Shown here: positions 35,341 to 48,002 of the stretch, piece by piece
Numbering within the stretch: the first letter of the stretch is position 1
Layout: every line of letters starts with the position of its first letter
NCBI GenBank assembly: GCA_003952965.2
Contig: CM025851.1
Span: 26,177,798 to 26,241,797, forward strand
Length of the DNA: 64,000 nt
Direction of reading: 5' to 3'
Source of the DNA: Morella rubra
Taxonomy: Eukaryota; Streptophyta; Magnoliopsida; Fagales; Myricaceae
Program-made: the position numbers and the translations under genes
The notes under the pieces: model-generated
The model's input: the letters and a program-made list of their open reading frames with translations, nothing else
What the model was told of the DNA's origin: nothing
The model's database searches: none

Positions 35341-35386
35341 ATTAGCGGTTCTGTTTTTGACTGTGCTAGCATTAGCGGTTCTGTTT
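35341..35386 (+). other. Lipase/CACTA-2 breakpoint with 30-bp tandem duplication
   Basis: gcattagcggttctgttt occurs at 35339-35356 and again at 35369-35386. The first copy is lipase sequence. The second is directly followed by CACTA sequence that matches 13162 onward in CACTA-1, where ttctgttta is also present. The join thus carries microhomology plus a templated duplication. Confidence 0.88.
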
Positions 35387-35584
35387 ATCTGTGGATATGC
35401 AGAAGAAACTTTGATTACCATTTACGTGTTTTTCTATTTGTATTTTTTTATTGACACTTATATAAGTAAAATGACCAATATACCCTTTGGTCGGCAAAAA
35501 TAACGAAATAAGTGGTTTATCAAATAACTAATATAAAGAATTTAACAAGAAATCGTTTTTTATTTTTCTGTTTTCCAACTAAAT

Positions 35585-36900
35585 ACACCGATCGATCGCT
35601 AAGTGCACACGATCCATCAGTGTTATCCGTCATCGTTTGGGTGCACTAACCGATCGATCGGTATATACACCGATCGATCGCTACATTAGTTTTTCATCTA
35701 ACCCTCATTTTTTAAATAATGTGAGTTTAAATGATTAGAAACATAGAAATATATATTAACAAAGTATGTTAGGATGTATTTAGATTACATAAAAACATAT
35801 CAAGTACATATCATTAATTTTTAAGAAAGCATGTATAAGTTATACATGTTGCAACATAGATGCATTTTGTTTGTGTTAGTATGAGTAAGGTATTAAGATA
35901 TTTGAAATTAGTGACATAACGCTTATTTAACACATGATTATAATTTATCAGTATGAGGTATGTATTAATATGATATTATAAGTAAATTAATTTTAATAAT
36001 TAAGTCATTTGTTAGGCTAAAAACCATTTTTTAATAATTAGGTTAACCGATCGATCGCGTTATTGGCGATCGATCGGTACATAACGGTGTCGTTTAATAT
36101 TTTGGTACCAATGGATCGTTAATTTTGGGTCTTCATGCGACGTCGTTTTAAACGTAACAACGATCGATCGGTAATAGTACCGATCGATCGTTCTAAAATC
36201 TGGGCGGGAATTTTATGCTTGGTAGCGATCGATCGGTAATATTACCGATCGATCGGTGTTTATCGCGCTTGAAATGCCAGGATGCTCTAAGCCGTGGGTG
36301 AAGCAAAAATACACCCACGACAAGAGGAAACTAGAGACTCGCGGAAAGGAGCTATTTTCCCTTTAATTTTGTCTAAATACCGTCCTTTTAGTTGTGAGAG
36401 TGTTTAGAAGTCCTTAAGGTTAAGCCCAAGCTCAAATTCATTGGTTTTTTAACCGGGTGAGTATTGAAAAATTTGGGCGACATTTGTGAGATTTTGGTGT
36501 GAATTTAGTTCGTTTTGGTCTACATTTCGTGCAAAAGGTAATATCCTCAACCTACACTACGATTTATTGAATGATTTCGTCGGTTATTTGGTGTTATTTT
36601 TATTTTTCTATTCGTGGGTGTTGTGGATTGGATTTGTGTTGATTAGAGCTTCTTAGAGTATTTTTAATATGTATATTAGAATTAGTATTGCATGAGGATG
36701 ATTTGTGAGTGTTTTGGGCGTGGATTTGAGTGTGTGGGAGGCTGGCAAGCTGTTTTGTCGATCTGGGTTAGTCACGATCGATCACTAGATTCTGACGATC
36801 GATCGTGTGTTAGATGGAGGTTCAACGATCGATCGTCTATATAATGACGATCGATCGGTCTTGAACTCGATCGATCGTCTATAGTATCGATCGATCGTGG
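35585..36900. repeat. Palindromic array of CACTA-2
   Basis: The same CGATCGATCG palindromes as the inner array of CACTA-1, in the same order. A few sites are better preserved here (for example near 36164 and 36230, intact in this copy but mutated in CACTA-1). Confidence 0.85.
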
Positions 36901-36977
36901 GTTAGGGCAAATTGCAAGTTATTGACCTTGTGTAGCATTTACCATATCTTTATCTATGTCACAGCTTCTACGGTGAA

Positions 36978-38710
36978 ATGAAGCATGGACGAGAATTTCC
37001 TTCAGTTACTTCTGGACAGTTGCATAGTATGAGTTCGATCCCAAGTCCTACGCTAAGCGCTCCTTCTCCAAGAGTGAATGAAGGCATGAGTCAAGGCACG
37101 CCAGCTTGTCCTAGTAGTTGTGCATGTAAGAAATTATTCTAAGTTATATTTCAATTTCCTTAAGTTAACCGACCGACTAACTTTGTTAATTTTATTTTAT
37201 GTAGCGACATCAGCTTCTAAACGTGGGCGAGGTAGGACACGTGGAGTCAGTTTGGAGAAGAGTCTTGGGTCCGGGTCCGGTTCCGCCAAACTATCGGTGC
37301 ATATCCCGGAGGGAGAGTGTGGAGGAGTGTCTTCCACTGCTGCCACTCTATCGACGAAGATTGAAATGTTGGTCTGAGGGCTGATTCCGATCTCAATTAA
37401 CAAGTGGGTCGATGTTCCTACAGAAGTGAAGGAGTACATTATGGATCGGGTGTTGGTATGATTAAATTCGTAAACATAATTTTTGGTGGACGCATTTCGT
37501 TTATCATTGTAATAATGTATGTTTTGGTACTTATGCAGGACCACTTCGACCTTGACTACACCCGTCATGAGGACGTGAGGACGGTGGTTGAGACTATGAT
37601 GACGGCACGTCGAACGCACCGCAACCGAATGCATGCGTATTTTAAGAAGTTCCCGAGTAAAGAGGCGGCGTTGCTGAAGCCGCACCCTGATACCACAGAA
37701 GAACAGTGGAAGGAGTTATGCGATCTGTTCACCAGCGAAGCATTTATGGTACGTGATTACAAAAACTCGTTGCTTAAATATTACATTCTTTTAATATTTA
37801 ATTACTTAAAATATCGCAGAAATGAAGCGAGCAAAATAAGAAGAATAGATCAAAGTTGACTGTGAACCACGCTGCTGGTTCGCGCTCGTTCCAGCGCACA
37901 CGAGCTTGCATGGTAAGTTAAAACTAAATTTAGACTTTATTGATATTGTTTGTCAATAACTTTATGCTATTGTCATGTAGAAAAATCAAGAAAGCGGCAA
38001 TATCAATCCTGCAGAGCTGTATAAAAAGAATTATACAAACAAAGATGGGATTTGGACCTCGGAAGGAGCGAGAGAAATTTATGTAAGTCGCTTTCATTTT
38101 AATCTACTTTATGTAATTTATGTATAGTTTATCTACTTTAATGTTTCTGGTAATTATTGTCATTTTTTCAGGAACGGATGGATGCCTTCCAGCGTCAGTG
38201 TGATTTAGAAGGGAAGACTTATACCGAAATTGAAGTATATTCCGAGATATTGGGCAAGAAGTCGGGATATGTTCGGGGATTAGGACGGGCGGTTAAGCCT
38301 TCGCCTTCATCAACTTTGAACTACACAGTCTTCTGATCTACAGCACCAGCTAGCAAAGGCAAGGGATGAGATAGAGGCGATGAGAGCTGCTAGAGAAAAA
38401 GACTTGCAAGAATTTGCGAAGAAGCAAGCTGAGATGGAGGCCACGCTGAGGGACCACCGTGAGGAGCAGCGGGTGGAGCAGGAGCGCATCCGGTTGGAGC
38501 AGGAGGAGCGCATGAAAAGGGAGCAAGAGCGCATGCGAATAGAGCACGAGAGCGCATGCAACAAGAACAAGAGCGCATGCGAAAGGAGCAAGAGCGCTTA
38601 CGGGCAGAAATATCGAAGGAACTGGAGAAGAAAATGTCCTCTGTAATGGAGAAGAAAATGAGCGACATGTCAAAGCGACTATTCAGCCAGTTTGGGGGTT
38701 CAAAAAGTAG
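36978..38710 (+). pseudogene. TNPA-like gene of CACTA-2
   Basis: Same exon order as 19933-21666 in CACTA-1 (MKHGREFPSVTSGQL, then KLSVHIPEGECGGVS, DHFDLDYTRHEDVRTVVETM, KPHPDTTEEQWKELCDLFTSEAFM, then the coiled coil). Exons that are shifted in CACTA-1 are still in frame here. Its own lesions are a stop (TGA near 37375) where CACTA-1 has Gln, an extra base near 38320, a deletion in the coiled-coil repeats near 38548, and loss of the normal stop codon at 38708. The family acts on subterminal repeats of CACTA elements. This copy is inactive. Confidence 0.85.
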
Positions 38711-38899
38711 ATGCATGTATATTGTAATAACTTTTTAATTATGTATTATTACGATATTATTTTCGATTTAATTATGGATCACTATATGTTATTATTGATG
38801 TTTATTAATGTGAGTATTGTATTATTATTATAAAATGTACGTGTTATATAATATTTTCCATTATTATTGTTGAAAAAAAAAAACCATTCTCTCACCACT

Positions 38900-39235
38900 G
38901 TTCGATCGGCATATTCAGCGATCGATCGGTTGTTGTTCAACCGATCGATCGTCCAATACACCGATCAATCGGTTCATAAATCAATGTTCATCACTGAATT
39001 AAACGACCGATCGTCCATGGCATAACGATCGATCGTGATACTTTAGTGATCGATCGCTTATATAAAGCGTCCGATCGTCTATTTCTTACCGTGCGATCGT
39101 TTAAATGTGTCGATCAATCACCAGTACGTAACCGATCGATCGTCAATACGTACCAATCGATCGCCTTTCCAATCGATCCATCACTTTATTTTCACCGACC
39201 GATCATGACAAGTACCGATCGATCAGTACATATTA
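38900..39235. repeat. Right palindromic array of CACTA-2
   Basis: CGATCGATCG copies and variants corresponding to 21836-22200 in CACTA-1, followed by the TTTAGTGAC hairpin words up to the GTAGTG end. Confidence 0.83.
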
Positions 39236-39426
39236 CTGACAAAAAATTTCCATCACTAAAAACTTTTTGTGATGAAATTCGGGTTTTGTCACGAAATACA
39301 TTTCGTGACGCTCATTCACTGACGGAGCTCGTGACGAAAATATTTCGTCACTAATACTTTTAGTGACAAAATATTGACTTTTAGTGACAAAAGTTTTTGT
39401 CACTAAAAGTCAATTTTTTTGTAGTG

Positions 39427-39927
39427 ATTAGTAGTTTTTTTTTTCTAAGCAACTACTATCTTTCTTTAAAGTCAAACATCAAGGCATTATTTAGCGTTCT
39501 TTCTTAATACCATTTCCCTAAAGTGACAGGGAATGATTGGCGTGACACTTTCTTTTAAAACGTGACATAGTTTTCAAATTTGGAATGTATTGATCAGCAA
39601 GTAGGACCAGTTCATAGATATGGCAATTTATGCGATAGCCTATATATGGTCGTCCCTTCGAAGCATAAAATCCCTTACAAATATATTCCGTGATGAAAAA
39701 TGAAATGGAGCAGTCGAGCAGATGACGCTAGCTGTTACCTAACGTGAAAGATCAAATTTTGTAATTAATGCTTCAAATTCTTTAGCTTTACCCAAATCAC
39801 TTGTAGCTTTTAAATTAGTTGGGTTTAAAAAAAAAAAGCGCTATATATGATATATAGCTAGTTAAATGAACCGTATATATCGTAGAAAATTCTTCTTGTC
39901 TAACACTGCATAAGCCAGTTAAAATAA
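39427..39927. other. Downstream flank of the lipase B unit
   Basis: No gene. The first 260 bp match 9210-9470 and the rest (39735-39921) matches 60838-61015 beyond lipase C. The match to copy C is then interrupted by CACTA-3 and resumes at 53260 with gcacgtcatcttaggccggc, which fixes the insertion point. Confidence 0.75.
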
Positions 39928-40184
39928 TACTGCAAGAAATTCGACTTATTGGAATGGATTTTTTTGGGATGCCAAAAAATATATCCAAAAAAGTACACTT
40001 TTGGGACTGATTTTAAAATCCGTCCTGAGAAACATAAAAATTTCCCTTTTTGGACGGAAATTCTAACTACCCAAAAAAAACTTTTTGTGACGGTTTTGAA
40101 CCTTTTTGGGACAGAATCGTCCGTCCCCCAAAAAAAAATGTTTTAGGGACAGATTCGCCCGTCCCTAAACAAAAGTTCAAACGG

Positions 40185-41040
40185 AAAATCATACATTCGA
40201 ACACTATACGGCATTTTATTACAAAATTTTGAACGAGAATTACCCGTTCTAACTCCAAACTGATATCCAGTTCGATCGAAATGATAATCGTAGTTCGAAC
40301 GGAATTGAAAACATTGGAACAATGAAAGTGGCGCTCATTCTTAAACTGTCCCGAAAACCTGTCAGACTTTTGAATGGCTTCAAACACCATTTTTCCAACT
40401 ACCTCAATAAATGCAAGTCCAATCACCATAAATTTTATATTTTAAAATTCTCATTCAAACGATTTATTTTATCCATTCCAACGATCATTTGACAGTTTAG
40501 ATATGAAAAGAGGGGTAATGAACGGTTTCAGACATTTTTTTTCGAATCTGTTAGAACGCATTCGAATATTAAGAACACCCGAGCCTCATTTTCACATATT
40601 ACGTACCCCTTTCTCATGAATTCTTTCAAACTCCATTGCCATTTTCAGTCCGTGGATTGCATCCTTTCTAGTCCTATACACTCCAAGTACATTTTGTAGT
40701 GCATTTTAACCAATTAAAACGTGTTTTTTTAAGTTTTTTTGGGTTGATTTTGTGTATTGAATTTGGCTTTGAATATGTTAATAAACTTTGTAAAATATTA
40801 TGCATGTTGATGAATGTGGGTATTTGTAGTTAGTTAAGAATTGTTTTGTATTGATTTTGATGAAGGAAAGTATAATTTTAGGGAGTTTAAACATGGCCGA
40901 GTGGACTCGACCATGATTGTTTTCGAGCTACAGTATTCGAACGATAATCTTTACCATTTGAACGGTATTTTGGTCATTTTCCATTCTATAAGCGAACATT
41001 CCGTTCAATGCGTAGACAAATGCGTTTGAAAATATCATTT
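40185..41040. repeat. Left CGTTCGAACG-type array of CACTA-3
   Basis: Scattered palindromic words such as attcgaac, gttcgaacgg, gttagaacgcattcgaat and attcgaacgataa. Further clusters lie at 45215-45330, 46605-46715, 50215-51055 and 52095-53100. By analogy with other CACTA elements they are candidate transposase-binding sites. Confidence 0.65.
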
Positions 41041-41085
41041 TTTGCTCGATGGTTCTTGATTACTGTCCTTTGTATATACATTCAA

Positions 41086-44000
41086 TGTGATACCCCTTCC
41101 TTTTTGAGACTTTTTAAACATATCTAAGTTAATGGAGATAATTTCCTTGGTAATTTGGATTTTTCTAGTTAGATTTCTTCCTTGATGAATTTATATGGTC
41201 TAGGAGCATGATTATTCCTGCTAATATTTTTATTTATCCTATTATCTAATTAGGCATTTGCATGTTATGGATCTTGAAAATTCGAATATTCTCTTTGAAT
41301 GACTCTTTCTTTTTCTTTTCTTTTTTTTATTTTTATTTTGCTTTCCACTTGCTTTAATTTGATCAATTGGTTGGTAATTAGTTTTATTATTGAATTACTT
41401 ATTTTTACCTTGCTCTTTAGTTGGAAATTTTTCTATAAGATCATTATATTGTAATTACTTTTAGAGTACATTTCATTGGTAAGTGCAATAAAATTCTCCT
41501 TGATTATTTTCCTAATCTATATCCGAAAATTTAGTATTGATGTCACATAAATAAATTTCAGATTTTTACATCATTAGTTTAAGCATTCTTCTTAATTAAA
41601 TTTTCTCATTATTTTTACTCCTCTCTTGATTAAGATTGATTTCTATATTGCTCTTTACCTAACTAAATTTGATTTATTATATCAGTGCTTAATTATATTA
41701 CTAAATTAAACTAACATTGGACCTAGAACTCATGGCCTTGCACCTTGGGCTTGGAGACTATTTTGGGCCGAACCTGGGGGAGATTTGGGCTTGAAATTCA
41801 TGGACCTAGAAGCCCACAAAATCAAGCCCAATAGCAAAACTCATGTGGCTGGCCATATCACACACAATCCTCAAAAATCTAGGCTTCTAAAGGACAAAAA
41901 TTACTTTTGTGACACATGGCCACAAAAATTCAAACGAATCCTCTTCTCCCAATTGCATGCATGCCTTCTTAACGTTAAACTACCCCTATCATTGCACCTT
42001 TTTCATTTTTGATTTTAGCTCCCTATCCTACAATCTAGCAATCATGATTTGCATGGCATATAAAAGGCAACTTCTTAACACACATGCACACACTCATTCG
42101 AAGAAGAGAAAGAGGCGTGAAATAGAGAGAAAGAGAGAAGAACCAATGCCGGAAAAAGAGAGATAAGGGAGAGAGAGGCCGGAGAAAAGGGAAAGAAGAG
42201 GGAGAAAAAGGAAGAAAAATCAGTGGAGAAAAGAGGAAAGAGGTGAGGCAATCTTGCCCTGTGAGGTTCGGCCATGAGAGAGGACCTCTCCCATGAGCCA
42301 TTTTTAGTTTTTTTCATCCTTCTCTAACCTTAGATCTTTGTTTTAGGGGGTTTTCAAAACAAGTTAGAGATCAATCGAGATTATCAAGGTAAGGGAGTAG
42401 TTGCATGTGGATTTTGTGGCAATATTGTAGTTTGTCTATGTTTGTGTGAAAATGCAGTTGCTACCCTATAGTTTTAGTAGAAAACGTAACTGCCCCTTTG
42501 TGGTGATGAGATCCTTCACTCCTTGTAGTTGCATGTAGAAGATTCATGAGAATATTGCAAATCTATGTTATAATGCACTCACATGCATGAGAGCATATTG
42601 TAAATGGCTTTATGTATGTTACTTGGCTATGCAAATTCTGGTTTTCAGATTAGTAGGCCACGTTCAGCGGCTGAAAGGACACAAAAAGGCCAAGGAGGTC
42701 AGGGTTTGGTTTTAGAGAACAGGTAAAAATGCATGCAAAAGTAATTTTGTTGATTATCTTTCTTTTGCCATGTTTTGGATAAAATATTTGTGAATCAGTA
42801 CACTTGTGAACTTGGAAATGGAGAAATGAGAAAAAAATTAGAGTTTGTGGGATAAAGGGGGTCATGATAGCGCCCTATGGGGAGCTCATCTTGAGTTCCA
42901 ATGGCTTAAAATGGCAATGGTGTGGCATTTAGCCACGTGCATGGGTCTTGATGGTCTTAGAAAGGAAAAATAAGGACCAAAGATATTCAGATTGTGATTC
43001 GTTGTTGATCATCATCTCTAGATGCATTTTGGTGCTACTGATGTTTTATTAGCATATTGGTGTTCATATAAATGAGGATAAAAACAAAAAGAACACATGC
43101 ATGCAAATTTTCCCTAAGTTATAGAACACCTGAATACACTGTTGAACATATCATGTAAAATTATGTCGTATCTTCACACGAAAATTTTCAGAAATGAATT
43201 TTAGGGTCTGTAGGACTTGCCCTAAGAATTTCAGCGAAAAAGGATAAGAAGAAAGGTCTGAAATGCCCTTGGAAGCTCCTGGGGGCAGTTTCGGCATTTC
43301 AGGAAACATTGGGGGTAAAAATGTCTAAGCCTAAAATCTGGGCTTATGGCAGTGTTGGGCTTAGCTTAATGAGGTTAGGGTTAAATTTTGAGTTCTAAAA
43401 TCATTTAAAATGAGACCTAAAACATAAGGCCTAATAAAAGCTAAAATCCGGCCCATTAGTTAAAAATAAATACTTAATAGTAATAAAAGAAAGGAGGCTT
43501 AGTAAAGATCTGTGAAATATGAAGCCCATTATTTCCAATAGCATTAATGAAGTGAAAGATAAAGAAATAAATAATGAATATAGGAAAATAAATTAATTAG
43601 GCATTAATTTTAGAAATAAATAAATTAAAAGAAGGAAAATAAGGCAACATACACAAGCTTTATATCAAATAAAATTAGAACATAGTCAAAAATAAAATTA
43701 GCAAGGAAACAATTTTTCTTAATAAAAGAGAACGAATTAAAAACTGTTCATTTAGAATAAATTGCTTTTGCAAGTTTATAAAATTACATGTTTGTATTTT
43801 ATTCTTAATAAAGTATTTATAAGTTTGTGAAATTGCATATGCTTGTTAATGTGTCATATTTTACTGCATGATGCATAATCATCTTATGAGTATGGAATGT
43901 ACTGAAAGATCAGAAAGAACATATTTCCAGAGGTGGTCCTAAGATCACAACGGTACCGTTCATAAGGGGAAACGTGTAAGCCACCACTAATGAAATAGTG

Positions 44001-45194
44001 GGTGGTTTCTCTAGGCAATGGTACAAGGCTTGCCTAGCCAGATTCTAGTGTGTGTGATGCAAGAGACAGTCCCAAAGGAAAGGAGGGACGCACAAACCTT
44101 ACTTTGGGGGTTAACTAGAGCGCAATAGGGACACTTCTACAGGACCGAAAAAAGAAAGAGAGAGATGATCGGGAAACAGGATGCATCATTTTTGCATTGT
44201 ATCAAGTATACTTTGTAATGCTGTTTATTGTTATCAATTCTTTACTTACTGCTTCCTTGCTTACAATATTCTCTACTGCTTGTCTGTATGTGTGACATGT
44301 CCCCTTCCCCATTTACTAAGTCAGTAGGACTCACTCCGTTTTATATTTCGTATTCATGTATGTGACGCTGTGAATTCTGAAGATGAAGCTATATGAGAAC
44401 AGATAGCTCTTAGACCTCGATCCCATCATTCTAGTGCTAAAGATCCAGGCATAGGTCTCAGATACTTTTGAGATACTTGTGGCGCACGAGCCCCACTAGT
44501 ACCTCAAGAATCCACCATTACCCCCACTACCTAGGATTTAGGACTTTAGTTTGGTCGACGTTCCACCTAAGTTCCTTAGTCTCAACCTAGCTCCTCCAGC
44601 CCCATCGACGGAGTGCAGCCGTGTTTCACCAAAGACTGGTATCATAGATCTTACCTCCGACACTGATGCAGAGGACTAGAGGACCCCTGTTTTAGATGTA
44701 GTTTCTTTTGGTTTCTTTCCTTTCGATGTATGTTTAAAACACATGGTTGTATAGGCTTGGCGAGCCTTAGAATGCTCCCACTTTTGTACTTATTTAGCCT
44801 GTTTTGTTGTCCTAATGAAGGACATATTTTGGAAAACCGTGTTTGTAATCAAAATTTGTATTGACTTTTTGAGTTTCTTTCTTTCCTTATTTCTTATTTT
44901 CCTATTTTTATATTAATGAGCTTTCATTTATACAAAAGGTTTTATATTACTAAACTTTTCCAAACCATTTAACACAACTTGATTTACTGTCTTTTTCCTG
45001 AATTGCGTTATTTCCTTAGTATGTTTTTCCTAATTATTAAATGACAACAATATTTTCAAATAAAACTTCCGCTTAGCTTTTCAAGATCAAACAGTTGGTA
45101 CTTGATAGGAATAGTTTGTGCCGCAATCCCCACCTATGTGCCTCCTATCTCTATAAGTGAGACTAGGGGGTAAGTACAGGCACGGAACGTGACA
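41086..45194 (+). mobile_element. Probable 4.1 kb gypsy-type LTR nested in CACTA-3
   Basis: Begins TGTGATACCCC and ends GGAACGTGACA, like the solo LTR at 22649. A TATA box (tataaaag, 42059-42066) lies downstream of a 'ttgggcc/agcccaca' block typical of plant gypsy LTR promoters. Later words (gtggtcctaagatcacaacggtac; agtaggactcactccg) are also LTR-like. No coding domain and no primer site at the right end. The presumed target duplication is poor (ttcaa against tttga), so the limits are tentative. Confidence 0.5.
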
Positions 45195-45365
45195 TTTGAT
45201 GAGTAGTTTCTTTACACATTCGAAATTAGTATTCCGTTCAATGTTTATGATTTTCGTTCTAAATTCGTTCGATGCTTCATTCACTTCTGTTCGAACGTAT
45301 ATTCGTTCTATGTTCTTCAGTCGTTCTAACGTTTTTCTTTCCTTTTTCAAATTAACATAAAATGA

Positions 45366-46426
45366 CAAAAGATCGAGAGCGTCTTCCTATTCTTCCACAC
45401 AGCAAAGACCACTGACTGCAATCCAGAGGTGATTACTCATACAAGCATACTAGTGGCAAAGAGGTCTATTAGCATATACGACTTCTCAAAGCTTCAGTTC
45501 GAGGATCACACTATTGATGAGATATTAAACCATTATCATTAGGACCGCGTGCTCTTTGGAAGGGCCCACTGTACACAAATATGGTCATTGAGTTTTATAG
45601 TGCGCTTGCAAAATGTCGACACCTATGAGAACGAATGGAGGGTCTACATCCGTGGACGACCAATCAGGATCTCCCCTGACATGAACTACTTGCGCATTCT
45701 GAGGCAAGTGGGTGCCTATCCTAAGGTAAAGCCTGCTACGGCTTTGTCACCATGGATATCTTTAAACTAATGACTAGGGAGGACCAGTACTTATTACAGT
45801 CATCAGTATCATAGAGCGCCTTGCCCGCTTTTTGGAGGTTGTTGCACCTTATAGTCTGCCACAACATCTTCCCAAAGCAACATCACACAGAGTGCACAGC
45901 TGAACGTGCACAAGTGATGTTGATGTTGCTCATCTCAAGTTGTTCGACCTCTTGCTCTTCATCTTCAGACCATGAGGACCGAGGCTCAGTCAACGAGCAA
46001 AGAGGGCATATCGTATGGAAACTTGTTGACCCAGCTAATTATGGATGCTAGGGCAGATGCCAACGTTATGAACTGTATTCGATGCAGCTCGGCGCCATCA
46101 ATAGTGGGAACTGTCGGCATTTTGATGGCGCATGGATTAGCTCATAGCGTCCTCCAACTGCACCGTGGCATTTCGGGTGGTACAACCTGGGCTCAACAAG
46201 ACATTGGGGCTTTGCTAGAGATGGAGCACAACATTTTAAATGCAGTGAAGAGGCTCTCATCATCAACAGTCTGGCTGCTATGAAGAAGAGACTTGTAAAG
46301 ATTGAGTCGATACAGTTTGAGTTGAAGAAGACAAATGACGAGGGCCAGAAAGACATCATGTAGGGGATAATTTATGTCAAGGGTGGCGTGGTGCAAGAGC
46401 TGGAGCTGGAGGAGATGACCCTATAA
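45366..46426 (+). pseudogene. CACTA-3 accessory ORF (PF20167-like), decayed
   Basis: Pieces in shifting frames read VAKRSISIYDFSKLQ, YTNMVIEFYSALAKC, ENEWRVYIRGRPIRISPDMNY (45630-45690), FWRLLHLIVCHNIFPKQHHTEC (45822 on), then LLTQLIMDARADA and a C-terminal helix KRLVKIESIQFELKKTNDEGQ ending at 46363. The FWR-LHLI...HTEC block is the same as in the CACTA-1 ORF (FWRILHLI...HSTEC). At least three frame breaks and several stops are present. Function of the family unknown; this copy is dead. Confidence 0.72.
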
Positions 46427-48002
46427 TTTCTTTATAGTATTTTGTCATGTATTTAGGTTTTTTTCCAGGCATTCGAACTGTTATGTTTATACATGTTTGT
46501 ACATATTATATAATTTTGGGTAAAGGAAACTCGTTTTATTTGATAACTAAATTATAATTTAAAAATAAAATCACACTAAAGATTAAGTAATAATAAATTT
46601 ATTTTTTAGTTCTAACGATATAAGTCGTTAGAACGGACGACATTATGTAAACATTAGAACGGACAACATTAGGTAATGAATAAACGTTAGAACAGTATTT
46701 GTACTAATGTTAGAACGGTAAAAACAGTAAATCAAAAATATTATAAAATGAATTAAGATTAAAAAGGAATAAAATTAATCAAAATCATAATATTTACATA
46801 TAGTACCTTATATATTTATATTAATATATAGTACCTTGTATATATTACTTAATACTTGTACATATTATGTAATAGTATATTATACATATAATATAATAGT
46901 ACCTTATACATATTATATAATAGTACTTTGTATATATTACTTAAGGGAAATTGGCAATATGGTCACTAGGTTTCATTTTTTACTTTATGGTCACTGAGTT
47001 TATACCCGTGTGACGATTAGGTCATACCATCCATATTCCGTCAATCCATTTAACAGAAACTCATGCCACATTAGCCTTTAAACACGTCAGCATCAACTAA
47101 TGTGAATCAGCAGCCAACTTACTCAAAAAATGAAAAACGCATTGTTTAATGGATCCTCCACCATAAACAGACAAACAAAAAAAAACATGGCCCACGCACT
47201 GGTGTAATTATCGATCAACGGGAAGTCCTCCGCAGCTATTTGGGGCACCATGGTTGTCGGAGCTCAATGCGAATCGAGAAGCGTCACTGCCCAAAGCAGC
47301 GAGTTGACGCGTCCTGAGTGGCAAAAAGAAAATCGAAGAGGTAGCTGCCAAAAAGAAAGCTTTCATTGCACTCTGTTATAAGCTTCCAAAAAGAAAGCGC
47401 GTTATGTAGAGAGAAGAGCAACAAACACTAACCAGCGGCTTCAGATATCTCAGTCGTCTCCCCAATGACCTTAAGAATGGGCGGAGACCAAACATAGATG
47501 GGAACTAAAAGACAAGATATAGTTAACAAAATGACTCACGATCTCTGCATGTACACCTCCAATCAAAAAATGGAAAGAAGAAAAAAAACAGAGTATCATC
47601 AGATTTTGTATTCAAAATACTCAACGCTGCTACGGCCTAGGAGTCATCAGATATTCAGTAATGGCGAATCACGACTATGAGCTATGACATTGTCTAGAGT
47701 CGCATTAAAACTTTTTAAGTGTTAAAGATGGCTGGACGTCTATGCAGCCAAAACTTCTGTTTCTATGGACTACGGACTACGGTGATGCTACGTGCTTCAA
47801 TGATTAATCCCTTTACTGTTTGCTTACAAAAGAAAATGGTTAGATAGTATGCAAACAGAGTCAAATGCTGTGTCTTTTTTATTTTTGTTTTCAACCAAAG
47901 TTAGGAGTAAAGCTGTGGTCTCTAGGATGCTAACTACTAGGCCATTGTTCCTGTGTGTACTTTGTGTAGGCAACAGTAAAAGTTCTACCCTTGCCCCCAA
48001 CT

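Larger units (their letters stand above)
33457..35386 (+). pseudogene. OBL1-like lipase, copy B, truncated by a CACTA fusion
   Basis: Class 3 lipase. Exon 1 is 33457-33757 (MALNSANQMLHKPENASF..., with the hydrophobic RRWYIFISLLVQKHLI region). Exon 2 is 33983-34176 (GKVVWPESTSATYKS to AFIQAIVEDHWN), exon 3 is 34283-34316 (MKFVKYYNCWN), and exon 4 starts at 34995 (DYQEKFSTQAIMFQ, NPNLIVVAFKGTDPF, ADFDLSWVEF, nucleophile motif GHSLGG at 35321-35338). Exon lengths match copy C (exons 2 and 3 exactly). TAA at 34033-34035 replaces the Glu codon of copy C in exon 2. The gene breaks off near 35370 and runs into CACTA-2 with a 30-bp repeat at the join. The Asp and His side of the catalytic site and the C-terminal tail are gone. 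It is not functional. Confidence 0.9.
35387..39426 (+). mobile_element. CACTA-2, deleted copy of the CACTA-1 family
   Basis: Almost identical to CACTA-1 over 13160-14650 (here 35387-36940) and 19885-22356 (here 36945-39426), ending in the same GTAGTG terminus at 39421-39426. It lacks the left end with accessory ORF (lost at the lipase breakpoint) and the whole transposase region (CACTA-1 14660-19885). A 54-bp segment near 35478-35530 is present here and missing in CACTA-1. With one terminus gone it cannot move. There is no left target duplication to test. Confidence 0.92.
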
